Shown here in pieces: positions 1 through 8,810 of a stretch of DNA of 36,912 nucleotides. Position numbers and translations under genes: made by a program. Source of the stretch: Bacteroidota bacterium (GTDB lineage Bacteria; Bacteroidota; Bacteroidia; Bacteroidales; VadinHA17); the NCBI GenBank assembly GCA_029564935.1, contig JAKQPD010000348.1, forward strand, positions 1 to 36,912, given 5' to 3'. The notes beneath the pieces are model-generated. The model did not search any database, was not told the DNA's origin, and was given only the letters and a program-made list of their open reading frames with translations. Position 1 is the stretch's first letter, and each line of letters starts with the position of its first letter.

Positions 1-504
1 GGATGGGAAGTATATGGTACAGAACTATGGTATGTCAAAGACGGCGAAATGTTCTGTGAGAGCGGTCCTGACAAGGAATACGGATACCTTGGAACAAGAA
101 AGTATTATGACGATTATGAGCTTACTGTTGATTTCAAACAGGCTGCCAACGGAAACAGCGGAATATTTATCCGCTCCTATATCAAAACAGGTGTTGCCAT
201 ATCAGGATGGCAGGTCGAAGTGGCACCTCCCGGAAACAATACAGGAGGTATTTATGAATCCTATGGCCGCGGATGGATCGCAGAAATTCCCGATGAAAAG
301 GAAAATATCCTCAAAATGGGCGAATGGAATAACATGCGGATCAAAGTTCAGGGAGATGTCGTCACCACCTGGCTTAATGGTCAGCAGATGACAGAACTGA
401 AAGATCAGAAGATCGGTCAGGGAAAAGGCAGGATAATGCTTCAGATCCACAGCGGCGGAGGAATTAAAGTGAGCTGGAAAAATATTGAGCTAACTGAACT
501 ATAG
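1..504 (+). CDS. DUF1080 / 3-keto-disaccharide hydrolase domain protein, 3' fragment
   Basis: The reading frame is open from the first base, so the gene starts before the window; the last 167 residues are visible. The visible part (GWEVYGTELWYVKDGEM, then GNSGIFIRSYI, WQVEV, GRIMLQIHSGGG, VSWKNIEL) matches the concanavalin/LamG-like beta-sandwich of the DUF1080 family, in which some members hydrolyse 3-keto-glycosides in the periplasm. A signal peptide cannot be judged because the 5' end is missing. The TAG stop lies about 6 bp before a long heptamer tandem array. The family call rests on overall pattern; the substrate is unknown. Confidence 0.8.
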   Translation, partial: GWEVYGTELWYVKDGEMFCESGPDKEYGYLGTRKYYDDYELTVDFKQAANGNSGIFIRSYIKTGVAISGWQVEVAPPGNNTGGIYESYGRGWIAEIPDEKENILKMGEWNNMRIKVQGDVVTTWLNGQQMTELKDQKIGQGKGRIMLQIHSGGGIKVSWKNIELTEL

Positions 505-510
505 GCATGC

Positions 511-636
511 GGCGGGCGGCGTCCGGCGTCCGGTGTGCGGCGGGCGGCGTCCGGCGTCCGGCGGGCGGCGTCCGGCGGGCGGCGTGCGGCGTCCCGTGTG
601 CGGCACGGAGCGTCCGGCGTCTGGCGTCTGGCGGGC
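511..636. repeat. Heptamer tandem array, consensus GGCGTCC
   Basis: Eighteen consecutive 7-bp units can be laid out without gaps. Most are GGCGTCC or GGCGGGC, with variants GGTGTGC, GGCGTGC, CGTGTGC, GGCACGG, AGCGTCC and GGCGTCT. Variation is concentrated at unit positions 5-7. The block is much richer in G+C than its surroundings. It begins six bases after the stop of the DUF1080 gene and lies between convergent genes. Short frames that cross it are repeat artefacts, not genes. Confidence 0.9.
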
Positions 637-690
637 AGGATACTGGATGGAGGGTGCTGACAAGCTCTCTATTCAAGGCGTTTGGGGAAC

Positions 691-780
691 TATTGTTTCC
701 CCTCCTTTCAAAGGAGGGGTGGCCGGGATTGCTAATTTTGAAATTGGTACAATCCCACATTCCCGGCCGGGGTGGTTGAT
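691..780 (+). repeat. REP/MITE-like unit, left copy of inverted pair
   Basis: The unit opens with a perfect inverted repeat, CCCCTCCTTT (699-708) and AAAGGAGGGG (710-719). A second hairpin follows: GGCCGGGA (721-728) pairs with TCCCGGCC (761-768) across a 32-nt loop that holds a small nested AATTT/AAATT stem. The unit ends GGGGTGGTTGAT. The same layout occurs in reverse orientation at 881-974, so this is a repeated, probably mobile or mobilised element without its own coding capacity. It could also act as a transcription barrier between the convergent genes. Confidence 0.75.
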
Positions 781-880
781 ACATTATTATCCTCTGAACT
801 TTCTTCCTTCAAGATTCTTTGACTTTAATTGATTTCGGAAAACGGCTTCAGTTGAAATGACTTGTTTCTCAGAATTTAAT

Positions 881-974
881 AAACCACCCCGGCCAGACAA
901 TTTATATTTCAGTAAATCCGACGATTTCTGCGTCTGGCCACCCCTCCTTAAAAAAAAAGGAGGGGAAACGATAG
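881..974 (-). repeat. REP/MITE-like unit, right copy of inverted pair
   Basis: Read on the minus strand this unit shares the flank (TATCGTTTCCCCTCC against TATTGTTTCCCCTCC), the CCCCTCCTT/AAGGAGGGG hairpin (941-949 with 957-965), the TGGCC junction, and the terminal GGCCGGGGTGGTT of the left copy. Its second stem is GGCCAGAC (891-898) with GTCTGGCC (932-939), which differs from the left copy yet stays fully paired. The loop carries a nested AAATC/GATTT hairpin (914-918, 923-927). The roughly 100 bp between the two copies show no gene. Confidence 0.75.
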
Positions 975-1006
975 TCCACAAAACCTCGTCCGGTTGACGT
1001 CTATGC

Positions 1007-1055
1007 CCGGTCGCCGGTCGCCGGTAGCCGGTAGCCGGAAACCGGTAGCCGGAAC
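1007..1055. repeat. Heptamer tandem array, consensus CCGGTAG
   Basis: Seven gap-free 7-bp units run CCGGTCG, CCGGTCG, CCGGTAG, CCGGTAG, CCGGAAA, CCGGTAG, CCGGAAC. The last unit ends on the base next to the recQ stop codon (complement of 1056-1058). The sequence is different from the 511-636 array but the unit length is the same. Confidence 0.9.
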
Positions 1056-2984
1056 TTACCGTGTAAACAGATCCGGCTCTCTCCATGAGAGGAGGTTATT
1101 ATCGTCGCGGATGATCTTCCTGTGATCGAGGAGCCATCTGATAACTTTTATGACCTTTTCTTCGGGCAGACTGATCTTGCTTACAAGTTCCCGGGCATCA
1201 AATTTATGGCCGCTAAGTAATTCCTTTATCTCGTCGAGAATTATATCAAACTCATATTTACTCAGATCGAGTTCATTCCTGTCGCGGCATACATCGCAGA
1301 TACCACACCTGTCAGGCTCCTCGCCGAAGTAATCAAGAAGGATCACAGATCTGCATCTAGTATTGGAATCAGCATATTCGATCATTTTATTCACCCTGAA
1401 GATATGCTTGTCCTTTACCGCTATATAGTTGTCGGGTGATATCATCAATGCTTTCCTTTCAAGCCTCTCCTCGGTAAATATTACAAGGGCTGTCTTCTTT
1501 CCGGGAATATACCGGACAATATTCAGTCCTGACAGCTTTACGAGAAATTTATATATTGTATCTCTGGGTAATCCTGATTTTTTTGACAGAGCCTCCTCAT
1601 TTATTGCGACAAATTCCGAGAACATCCCGGTATATGATCTCAGCAGGAGTTTAATAAAACTATCAAAAGCTTCATTTGCCACCTGGAATTTGTAAAGATC
1701 ATCCCTTCCAACCACAAAGTGAACCCTCGAAGGATTATTTATCTCTTCGGTAAATTCTATATAGCCTTCTCTCTGAAGGAAATTCAGGCTGTTAAATGTT
1801 TCAATGACCGGCAGACGGTATTTCGAAACAAAATCCTGCATGTTAAAATCAAAAACATTATCTTTTCCAGATCCTTCCGGTACCCTGAGGAAGTTGCACA
1901 AAGCCTCATAAGTATCCTTTATCTTTTCTACGGGCGGGAATTTTCTCCTTAATGAATCTTCAAGATGTCTCCTGTCTGAAGAAGAATACAATAATACTGC
2001 AGATGCTGGTTTCCCGTCCCTTCCGGCCCTGCCGCTTTCCTGGAAATATTCCTCGATTGAATCCGGCATTTCCCAGTGAATTACAAAGCGGACATCAGCC
2101 TTGTCAATTCCCATCCCGAAGGCATTGGTTGAAACGATAACCCTTGTGGATCCCGTGGTCCAGGAAATCTGTTTCCTGTCGCGCATTTCCTGAGGAAGAC
2201 CTGCATGGTAAAAATCAGCGCTGATACCTTTTGAAACCAGAAGTTCTGCAATTTCCCTGCAACGTTTTCTGCTCCTGACGTAAACAATTCCGCTGCCCCT
2301 GGATTTCAAAATGTTATCTATGAGCCATGTACCCTTATCTTCAACCTGGCGGACCAGATATGAAATGTTTTTCCTTTCAAAGCTTGTCCTCAGAACATTC
2401 TTTTCCCTGAATTCAAGCTTTTGCATTATATCCTCTGTTACAGCTGGCGTCGCAGAAGCGGTGAGAGCAAGGAAGGGTACCTCCGGGGGAATAAGCTCCC
2501 GCATCGATGATATCTTCAGGTAAGAAGGTCTGAAATCGTAACCCCATTGGGAAATGCAATGAGCTTCATCAACTGCTACAAGATTCAGATTAAATCTGGG
2601 AAGCCGGGTCTGGAACAAGCGGGTTGAGATCCTTTCCGGCGAAATATAAAGGAATTTGTAGTCGCCGTAGATACAATTATCGAGTGCAATGTCAATTTCT
2701 TCGCCGGACATGCCGGAATGAATCGCCATTGATTTAATTTCCAGAGCATTAAGCCTGTTAACCTGATCTTTCATCAAAGCTATCAGGGGGGTAACAACTA
2801 TGCATATCCCCTCCTTCACAATTGCAGGTACCTGGTATGTGACCGACTTTCCTCCTCCTGTCGGCATGAGGGCAAGGGTATCCTTCCCTTCAGCCACAGA
2901 AAGGATGATCTCCTCCTGAAGCGGTTTAAAGGTTGTAAAACCCCAGTATCTGGTCAATACCTGTCTGTATGGTTCAATATTCAT
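1056..2984 (-). CDS. recQ: ATP-dependent DNA helicase RecQ
   Basis: A superfamily 2, 3'-to-5' DNA helicase used in recombination and replication repair. From the chosen start the protein has 642 residues: Walker A TGGGKS at about 42-47, DEAH at about 139-142 followed by CISQWGYDFRPSY, the helicase C lobe with STNAFGMGIDKADVRFVIH and QESGRAGRDG, and a RecQ zinc-binding cysteine set (CRSVILLDYF, then CGICDVC). The C-terminus is a short winged-helix-like segment; I see no clear HRDC domain. I chose ATG at 2984 (MNIEPYRQVLTRYWGF) because RecQ proteins usually start close to this motif and because a TATTTTTG -7 box at 3019-3026 would overlap the longer alternative starts at 3017 or 3041. Divergent from guaB. 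Confidence 0.95.
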   Translation of the reverse strand: MNIEPYRQVLTRYWGFTTFKPLQEEIILSVAEGKDTLALMPTGGGKSVTYQVPAIVKEGICIVVTPLIALMKDQVNRLNALEIKSMAIHSGMSGEEIDIALDNCIYGDYKFLYISPERISTRLFQTRLPRFNLNLVAVDEAHCISQWGYDFRPSYLKISSMRELIPPEVPFLALTASATPAVTEDIMQKLEFREKNVLRTSFERKNISYLVRQVEDKGTWLIDNILKSRGSGIVYVRSRKRCREIAELLVSKGISADFYHAGLPQEMRDRKQISWTTGSTRVIVSTNAFGMGIDKADVRFVIHWEMPDSIEEYFQESGRAGRDGKPASAVLLYSSSDRRHLEDSLRRKFPPVEKIKDTYEALCNFLRVPEGSGKDNVFDFNMQDFVSKYRLPVIETFNSLNFLQREGYIEFTEEINNPSRVHFVVGRDDLYKFQVANEAFDSFIKLLLRSYTGMFSEFVAINEEALSKKSGLPRDTIYKFLVKLSGLNIVRYIPGKKTALVIFTEERLERKALMISPDNYIAVKDKHIFRVNKMIEYADSNTRCRSVILLDYFGEEPDRCGICDVCRDRNELDLSKYEFDIILDEIKELLSGHKFDARELVSKISLPEEKVIKVIRWLLDHRKIIRDDNNLLSWREPDLFTR

Positions 2985-3018
2985 CAACTGGTTTTGTCGG
3001 AGAAAAGGTGTGCCCATA

Positions 3019-3026
3019 CAAAAATA
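3019..3026 (-). promoter_or_regulatory. Putative -7 promoter element of recQ
   Basis: The minus strand reads TATTTTTG, a full match to the Bacteroidota TAnnTTTG box, about 34 bp upstream of the proposed recQ ATG. No convincing -33 TTTG is seen at the usual spacing. Confidence 0.4.
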
Positions 3027-3126
3027 GCAACTGTTATCCAATTTTTTACGGCTGCATGGAATAATGATTGTTTTCCGGGTGATTAATTTTTAGTAATTTG
3101 CGCAGCAAAACAAAACAACCTGTCCG

Positions 3127-4608
3127 ATGTCCTTTTTAAATGATAAAATCCTGTTCGAAGGTCTGACATTTGATGATGTTCTGCTCCTTCCTTCATACTC
3201 AGAAGTTCTTCCGCGGGAGGTCGATCTGAGTTCAATGTTCACAAGGAATATCCGGATAAATACTCCGGTCATTTCCGCCGCAATGGATACTGTGACTGAG
3301 GATGACCTGGCTATTGCCATTGCCAGGGAGGGAGGTATAGGAGTCATACATAAGAATATGAGCATCGAGAAACAGGCTTCCCAGGTAAAAAAGGTAAAAA
3401 GAGCAGAAAATGTAATGATCTTCGATCCGATAACAATAGGTCTGGATGCCACAGTAGCCGATGCGATGAACCTGATGAATGAATATAAGATCGGCGGTAT
3501 ACCGGTTATTGACAGCAATGGTGTTCTTAAGGGGATAGTAACAAGCAGGGATCTGCGTTTTGAGAATAACAGGAAGCGGAAGATCACGGATGTGATGACA
3601 ACAAATCTGATAACCACTGATCATCAGACCAACCTGGAGGCGGCTGCCAGGATCCTTCAGAAGCACAAGATCGAAAAGTTACCGATGGTTGATGAAAACG
3701 GCAAGCTTAAAGGGCTCATTACCTATAAGGATATCACCAAGATAAAAGACCGCCCAAATTCCTGCAAGGATGATAAAGGGAGGTTAAGGGTTGCCGCCGC
3801 TGTAGGCATCGCATCTGACACACCCGAAAGGGTTGAAGCTCTCATTAATGCAAATGCCGATGCTCTTGTTGTTGATACTGCTCATGCACATTCGAGAAAT
3901 GTGATCAGGGTGCTTAAGGAGATCAAAAAGAAATACCCGAAAATTGACGTGATCGTTGGAAACATAGGCACCGGGGAAGCGGCAAAGAAACTTGTGGATG
4001 AAGGCGCTGATGCAGTAAAAGTTGGAATTGGTCCCGGTTCAATATGTACGACAAGAGTTATCGCAGGAGTAGGTGTCCCGCAACTGTCTGCAATTTATAA
4101 TGTTACCAGGGCTATTGACGGTTCCGGCGTACCGGTAATAGCCGATGGAGGAATAAGGTATTCTGGTGATATAATTAAAGCTCTGGCAGCAGGGGCTGAT
4201 TCAATTATGGCAGGCTCACTTTTTGCAGGTGTTGAGGAATCTCCGGGCGAGACTATAATCTATAACGGCCGGAAATTCAAATCATACAGGGGAATGGGAT
4301 CAATCGAAGCCATGCAGCAGGGTTCGAAAGACCGTTATTTCCAGGATATGGAAGATGATATTCAGAAACTGGTACCGGAAGGGATCGCAGCAAGAGTTCC
4401 CTATAAAGGACTTCTTTCGGAAGTCATTTATCAGATGATGGGAGGACTCAGAGCCGGAATGGGTTATGTGGGAGCAAAGAATATAGTCACACTGAAGAAG
4501 GAAGCCAGATTTGTACGTATAACCAGCTCCGGAATTATTGAAAGCCATCCCCATGATGTTTCAATAACAAGGGAGTCTCCCAACTACAGCAGAAAACTCT
4601 TTGAATAA
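3127..4608 (+). CDS. guaB: IMP dehydrogenase
   Basis: Oxidises IMP to XMP with NAD+, the first committed step of GMP synthesis, in the cytosol. At 493 residues it has the usual bacterial length. The N-terminal barrel part ([20 protein letters not shown]) is followed by two CBS domains at about 97-205, then the catalytic loop [15 protein letters not shown] with nucleophile Cys307, the IMP-binding region [11 protein letters not shown], and the flap-side motif [15 protein letters not shown]. All key motifs are intact. The stop lies 19 bp before the ATG of the next gene, so guaB may be cotranscribed with the foldase genes downstream even though the functions are unrelated. Confidence 0.98.
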   Translation: MSFLNDKILFEGLTFDDVLLLPSYSEVLPREVDLSSMFTRNIRINTPVISAAMDTVTEDDLAIAIAREGGIGVIHKNMSIEKQASQVKKVKRAENVMIFDPITIGLDATVADAMNLMNEYKIGGIPVIDSNGVLKGIVTSRDLRFENNRKRKITDVMTTNLITTDHQTNLEAAARILQKHKIEKLPMVDENGKLKGLITYKDITKIKDRPNSCKDDKGRLRVAAAVGIASDTPERVEALINANADALVVDTAHAHSRNVIRVLKEIKKKYPKIDVIVGNIGTGEAAKKLVDEGADAVKVGIGPGSICTTRVIAGVGVPQLSAIYNVTRAIDGSGVPVIADGGIRYSGDIIKALAAGADSIMAGSLFAGVEESPGETIIYNGRKFKSYRGMGSIEAMQQGSKDRYFQDMEDDIQKLVPEGIAARVPYKGLLSEVIYQMMGGLRAGMGYVGAKNIVTLKKEARFVRITSSGIIESHPHDVSITRESPNYSRKLFE

Positions 4609-4627
4609 ACAGAATTATTCAATCCTG

Positions 4628-6598
4628 ATGAAAATCGGATCATCCCTACTGATTTCGGTGTTATCATTAATCTTTCCGGCATTATGCAATGCACAGGAAC
4701 TTAATGATAAGATACTGATGAATGTTGCAGGAAATGATGTTACTGCAGGTGAGTTCATCAGAATGTTAAATAAGAGTTCTGAGCCGGGGAAAATAGCTGA
4801 TGTGGATGAATATCTCGGGCAGTATATAAATTTCAAGCTTAAGGTTGCCGATGCAGTAAGTGAAGGTATCGATACAACCAGGGCTTTCCGGAATGAACTT
4901 TCAGGCTACAGAAATCAGCTTGCCCAGAATTATCTTACTGATCCTGAGGCAAAGGAGAAACTTCTGCAGAAAACTTATCAGAGATCTCTGGAGGAGATCA
5001 ACGGGTGGCATATACTCGTAAACTGCCCGGAAGGATCCAAACCGGAAGATACATTGCTTGCCTGGCAGAAGGCGGCCGGTATCAGGGAAAGAATAATTAA
5101 CGGCGAACCTTTTGAACAGGTAGCCCGGAGTACGTCGGATGATCCCTCAGTAAGAATTAACGGCGGAAATCTTGGTTTCTTTACGGTTTTCCAGATGATC
5201 AGCCCTTTCGAAGATGCAGCTTATTCCCTGAAGAAAGGTGCAGTGTCGGATCCTGTGAGAACACCCTATGGATATCATATTATAAATGTAGCCGACAAAA
5301 GACCATCCAGGGGAAAGGTGCTTGTGGCTCATATAATGAAGTTATCTCCCCCGGGAGCAGGTGAAGAGGAAACAAAAGCTGCTGAAAAATCGATAAACGA
5401 GCTTTATAAGCAGTTGCAGGACGGGGCATCATTTACTTCCCTGGCAAAACAATACTCTGATGATAAGGAATCGGCTGTAAGAGGAGGTAAACTGAACTGG
5501 TTCGGGGCCGGAGAGATTATTAGTGATTTTGCCGAAGCTGCATTTTCAATCAGCGACACGGGAAGCTTTACCTTACCTGTAAGATCGCCATACGGATGGC
5601 ACATAATTAAACTTCTTGATAAAAAACCTCATGGATCTTATGAAGAAATGAGATCCTTCCTCGAAAGCAAAATAAACCAGTCTTATCTTAATTCTTTAAG
5701 CAAAAAGACTTTTATCGATAAACTTAAAAAGGAGTATAATTATGAAATCAATACTCCGGCATATAACTGGTTCATCAGAAATACCGATACACTTATCATT
5801 CAGGGCTTAAAAAAATATGTAAGAAAGGGCATGCCCCCTGGCAACCTGTACACTTTTGCCGGTCAGGGTCTTTTAAACAGCGATTTTGCATCGTATATCG
5901 AAAACAGAGGATCAAGAATAATTACTTCCGATCCGGTTCATTTCATCAGAGAATCACTGGAAACAATATTATCAGATCAGATCATCAAATACGAAGATTC
6001 AATACTTGAAACGAAATACCCGGATTTCAGGTACCTGATTAACGAGTTTCACGATGGCATTCTGTTATTTGACATTTCTGAAAGAAAAATATGGAACAGG
6101 GTTCAGGAAGACTCCACTGGACTGCTGCAATATTATGAAGAAAATAAAATCAACTACCCCGGTAAAAGGGCGATGGAAGCCATTATCTATTCACTGAAGG
6201 ATGTAAATTCAGAAAAGAAGCTCTATTCTGCCTTCAGAAAATATTCGAGGAAACAGGATACGGAAAAACTGATGAAGGACAAATTCAATACCTCCGGTGA
6301 TTCACTTCTTGTAATAAATGAAGGCACATGGATTGAAGGACAGGATCCTGAACTGGATAAGATTAAATGGCAGGAAGGTATCATAAGGACAAGAATTAAT
6401 AATTACCCTTCAGTTCTGGTCATTAAAAAAATTATTGAACCATCTCCGCTTCCGTTTGAAGAGGTAAGAGGTGATCTGATGGCAGATTACCAGGTATTTC
6501 TGGAGAATCAATGGATTGACCAGTTGAAGAAAAAATACCCCGTCAAAATTGACAGCCAGATACTGAATGAGATTAAAAACAGCCTGAAAAATGAATAG
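4628..6598 (+). CDS. Periplasmic parvulin-type peptidyl-prolyl isomerase with two PpiC domains
   Basis: Probable periplasmic foldase for outer-membrane proteins. I chose ATG 4628 over TTG 4601 because it gives a clean signal peptide (MKIGSSLLISVLSLIFPALC, cleavage near NAQ). The protein is 656 residues long. After an N-terminal chaperone-like helical part come two parvulin domains, at about 123-225 and 229-337. Both keep the N-terminal His (GWHILV; VAHIMK), the GG-LGFF or GG-LNWF stretch, and the C-terminal YG[YW]HII motif, so both may be catalytic. The remaining 300 or so residues resemble no domain I can name, except for a SurA-like C-terminal helix. It overlaps the next gene by 8 bp, which implies coupled translation. 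Confidence 0.88.
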   Translation: MKIGSSLLISVLSLIFPALCNAQELNDKILMNVAGNDVTAGEFIRMLNKSSEPGKIADVDEYLGQYINFKLKVADAVSEGIDTTRAFRNELSGYRNQLAQNYLTDPEAKEKLLQKTYQRSLEEINGWHILVNCPEGSKPEDTLLAWQKAAGIRERIINGEPFEQVARSTSDDPSVRINGGNLGFFTVFQMISPFEDAAYSLKKGAVSDPVRTPYGYHIINVADKRPSRGKVLVAHIMKLSPPGAGEEETKAAEKSINELYKQLQDGASFTSLAKQYSDDKESAVRGGKLNWFGAGEIISDFAEAAFSISDTGSFTLPVRSPYGWHIIKLLDKKPHGSYEEMRSFLESKINQSYLNSLSKKTFIDKLKKEYNYEINTPAYNWFIRNTDTLIIQGLKKYVRKGMPPGNLYTFAGQGLLNSDFASYIENRGSRIITSDPVHFIRESLETILSDQIIKYEDSILETKYPDFRYLINEFHDGILLFDISERKIWNRVQEDSTGLLQYYEENKINYPGKRAMEAIIYSLKDVNSEKKLYSAFRKYSRKQDTEKLMKDKFNTSGDSLLVINEGTWIEGQDPELDKIKWQEGIIRTRINNYPSVLVIKKIIEPSPLPFEEVRGDLMADYQVFLENQWIDQLKKKYPVKIDSQILNEIKNSLKNE

Positions 6599-7445
6599 GA
6601 TCCTTACATTTTTAATATTGATCTGCATTACAGTAAGTTGTAATAACGGCAATTCAAAAAGGATTCCGCTTGCAAAAGCAGGGAATTCAATTCTTTATAT
6701 GGATCAGCTTAAAGGGATTATCCCACCGGGAACTTCTGTTGATGACAGCACTGTTCTTGTTAAGAACTATATAAATAAATGGGCAAAAAGGGAGCTGTTA
6801 TTTCAGAAAGCGGAAGATAATCTGACGCCTGAACTGATGAAGGAAATAGACAGCCAGATCAATGAAGCCAGGATGAACCTTGTCATTTACCAGTATCAGA
6901 GGCAGATGATGCTGACAAAAATGGACACCACAATAAACGATACTGAACTGGAGACTTATTATTTCAGCAACAGGGATAATTTCATGCTTAATTCCAATAT
7001 TGTAAAAGCTCTGTTCATTAAACTGCCGGTAGAAACACCCGGACTCAGCAGGATACGAAGTCTGGCACGCGCGAATAACCAGGCCAGTCTTCCGCAGCTG
7101 GAATCCCTCTGTTATCAGTTTGCAGAGAAATTTGATGATTTTAATGAAGAATGGGTGGATCTGGATCAGTTGTCTCTTGAATTACCATCAGAAATCCAGA
7201 ATCAGGAAAATTTCCTTCGAAGAACAACGTTTTATGAAACGACAAATGCAGATTCGACCTTTATTTACCTTCTCACTATACGTGATTACAAATTAAGATC
7301 GTCAGCTGCACCTTTTGAATATGTAAAGGATGATATTAAAAGAATCATATGGAATAACCGCAGAATTGAATTCATCCAGTCGCTTGAGAACGGGATTTAC
7401 AATGATGCGCTTAAGGAAAATATTTTTACAATACTTAATAAATAA
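6591..7445 (+). CDS. Putative SurA-related lipoprotein without a recognisable parvulin core
   Basis: The N-terminus MNRILTFLILICITVSC looks like a lipoprotein signal with Cys17 as the lipidated residue, so the product is probably membrane-anchored in the periplasm. The rest has the helical look of SurA/PpiD chaperone segments: VLVKNYINKWAKRELLFQKA near the start and FEYVKDDIKRIIWNNRR near the end. No HIL or GYHII parvulin signature is present between them. It sits between two parvulin genes, overlapping the first by 8 bp and ending 3 bp before the second. I infer a non-catalytic chaperone partner; annotation pipelines may call it a peptidylprolyl isomerase because of its neighbours. Confidence 0.7.
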   Translation: MNRILTFLILICITVSCNNGNSKRIPLAKAGNSILYMDQLKGIIPPGTSVDDSTVLVKNYINKWAKRELLFQKAEDNLTPELMKEIDSQINEARMNLVIYQYQRQMMLTKMDTTINDTELETYYFSNRDNFMLNSNIVKALFIKLPVETPGLSRIRSLARANNQASLPQLESLCYQFAEKFDDFNEEWVDLDQLSLELPSEIQNQENFLRRTTFYETTNADSTFIYLLTIRDYKLRSSAAPFEYVKDDIKRIIWNNRRIEFIQSLENGIYNDALKENIFTILNK

Positions 7446-7448
7446 TTT

Positions 7449-8810
7449 ATGATCAGAAGAGGTTCAGGGTTGTTACTGATTGTTGCAGTTTTTTTGTTAT
7501 CGGGAATATCTGAGATCAAATCCCAGGTATTGGTGGAATCGGTAGCTGCCATAGTGGGAAATGAAGTGGTTTATCTTTCGGATATCGAGAATATGGTTCT
7601 GGATCTCAGAAGCAGCGGTAACAGAACACCTATAGATGAGTTACGATGCAATGTACTGAGGGAACTGCTTGTTTCAAAGCTGTTTCTCGACCAGGCCAGG
7701 ATAGACAGTATTGAGGTTACAGACGATATGGTTGAAAATGAGCTTAACGCCAGGATAAATGATGCAATCCGCAGATCGGGCAGTGAGAAGGCTCTTGAAG
7801 CATATTTTAAAAAAAGCATGATAGAAATAAGGAGAGATATCCGGAAAGCGCTTGTCGATCAGCAGATTGTCAACGAGGTTCAGGCTTCAATAGCCGAGAA
7901 TATTAAAATCACCCCTAACGAACTGAAGAAATTCTTTTCATCAATTCCCAAAGATTCGCTTCCTGTTATACCCGCAAAGGTCCAGATAAGTATAATTCAG
8001 CTTGATCCTCCTGAAAATGAAGAAAATAAAGCTGAAGCGCGACAGAGGCTTCTGGATATACGGGGACAGATACTTGCCGGGAAAAGCTTCAGCGCACTGG
8101 CTGTGCTGTACTCTGAAGATCCGGGTACTGCAAAAAGAGGAGGCGAGCTTGGTTACTCCCTCAGGGGAGAACTTGAAAAGCCTTATGCCGATGAAGCATT
8201 CAGCCTCACAAAAAATACAGTATCAAGGATCATTGAAACAAAATACGGATTTCATATAATTCAAATGATCGACAGGAATGGTGATATGATCAACACCCGC
8301 CACATACTCATACGCCCGAAAGTAAAACCGGAGCAGGCTGCCAAAGCGATGAATACTCTGGATTCACTGACAAACCTTATAAGGAGGGACAGCCTGAAGT
8401 TTGAAGATGTTGCCAGAAGAATGTCGAGCCATAAGGACAGTCGTATAAATGGCGGCAAGTTTGTCAGTACAAACCCCTCAGAACGCGATACCTGGTTCAC
8501 CCTCGAGGAACTCAATCCGCAGATGTATGTTCAGGTACGCGACCTGAAAGTCGGAGAGATATCAGAGCCCTTTCGTACAATTGATGAAAATAATAACGAG
8601 GTATTCAGGATAGTGAGACTCGATAACGAACTTCCGGCCCACAGGGCTAACCTGAAAGATGACTATCAGAATCTCAGTGACGCTGCACTGATGAACAAAC
8701 GGTCAAAAACTTACGACGACTGGATCAAAAAGAAAATCGGAGTTACATATATTAAGGTAAGTGACGAATTCAAATCGTGCGACTTTCTTGGCAAAGGATG
8801 GCTGAAATAA
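7449..8810 (+). CDS. surA: SurA-like periplasmic chaperone / peptidyl-prolyl isomerase
   Basis: Expected to escort outer-membrane beta-barrel proteins across the periplasm. The 453-residue protein has a signal peptide (RRGSGLLLIVAVFLLSGI), the SurA N-terminal motif VESVAAIVGNEVVYLSDIE, and two parvulin-like domains at about 175-275 and 281-395. Length and architecture match SurA. Oddity: domain 1 keeps GFHII but its N-terminal His is lost (KVQISIIQL), whereas domain 2 keeps RHILI but its C-terminal His motif is replaced (NEVFRIVRL). The 3' end overlaps the OstA-like gene by 13 bp. Assignment as the SurA orthologue rests on domain order and context. Confidence 0.88.
   Translation: MIRRGSGLLLIVAVFLLSGISEIKSQVLVESVAAIVGNEVVYLSDIENMVLDLRSSGNRTPIDELRCNVLRELLVSKLFLDQARIDSIEVTDDMVENELNARINDAIRRSGSEKALEAYFKKSMIEIRRDIRKALVDQQIVNEVQASIAENIKITPNELKKFFSSIPKDSLPVIPAKVQISIIQLDPPENEENKAEARQRLLDIRGQILAGKSFSALAVLYSEDPGTAKRGGELGYSLRGELEKPYADEAFSLTKNTVSRIIETKYGFHIIQMIDRNGDMINTRHILIRPKVKPEQAAKAMNTLDSLTNLIRRDSLKFEDVARRMSSHKDSRINGGKFVSTNPSERDTWFTLEELNPQMYVQVRDLKVGEISEPFRTIDENNNEVFRIVRLDNELPAHRANLKDDYQNLSDAALMNKRSKTYDDWIKKKIGVTYIKVSDEFKSCDFLGKGWLK

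Noticed and set aside
699-719. Intrinsic terminator for the DUF1080 gene
   Set aside because: The hairpin is strong but is followed by TGGCC rather than a T-run, and it is part of a repeated element about 195 bp past the stop.
511-1055. CRISPR array
   Set aside because: Repeats are 7 bp and directly adjacent, with no unique spacers; there is no cas gene in the window.
464-1086. Several open frames of about 90-106 codons across 464-1086 on both strands
   Set aside because: They run through the heptamer arrays and inverted repeats, have low-complexity Arg/Gly/Ala/Pro products, and contradict each other; they are artefacts of the repeats.
3091-3100. guaB -7 promoter element in TAGTAATTTG
   Set aside because: Does not fit TAnnTTTG (spacing is one base short), so I did not list it.
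3090-3617. Antisense open frame over the guaB start (175 codons)
   Set aside because: Lies opposite a clear IMP dehydrogenase; no independent start signal or recognisable domain.
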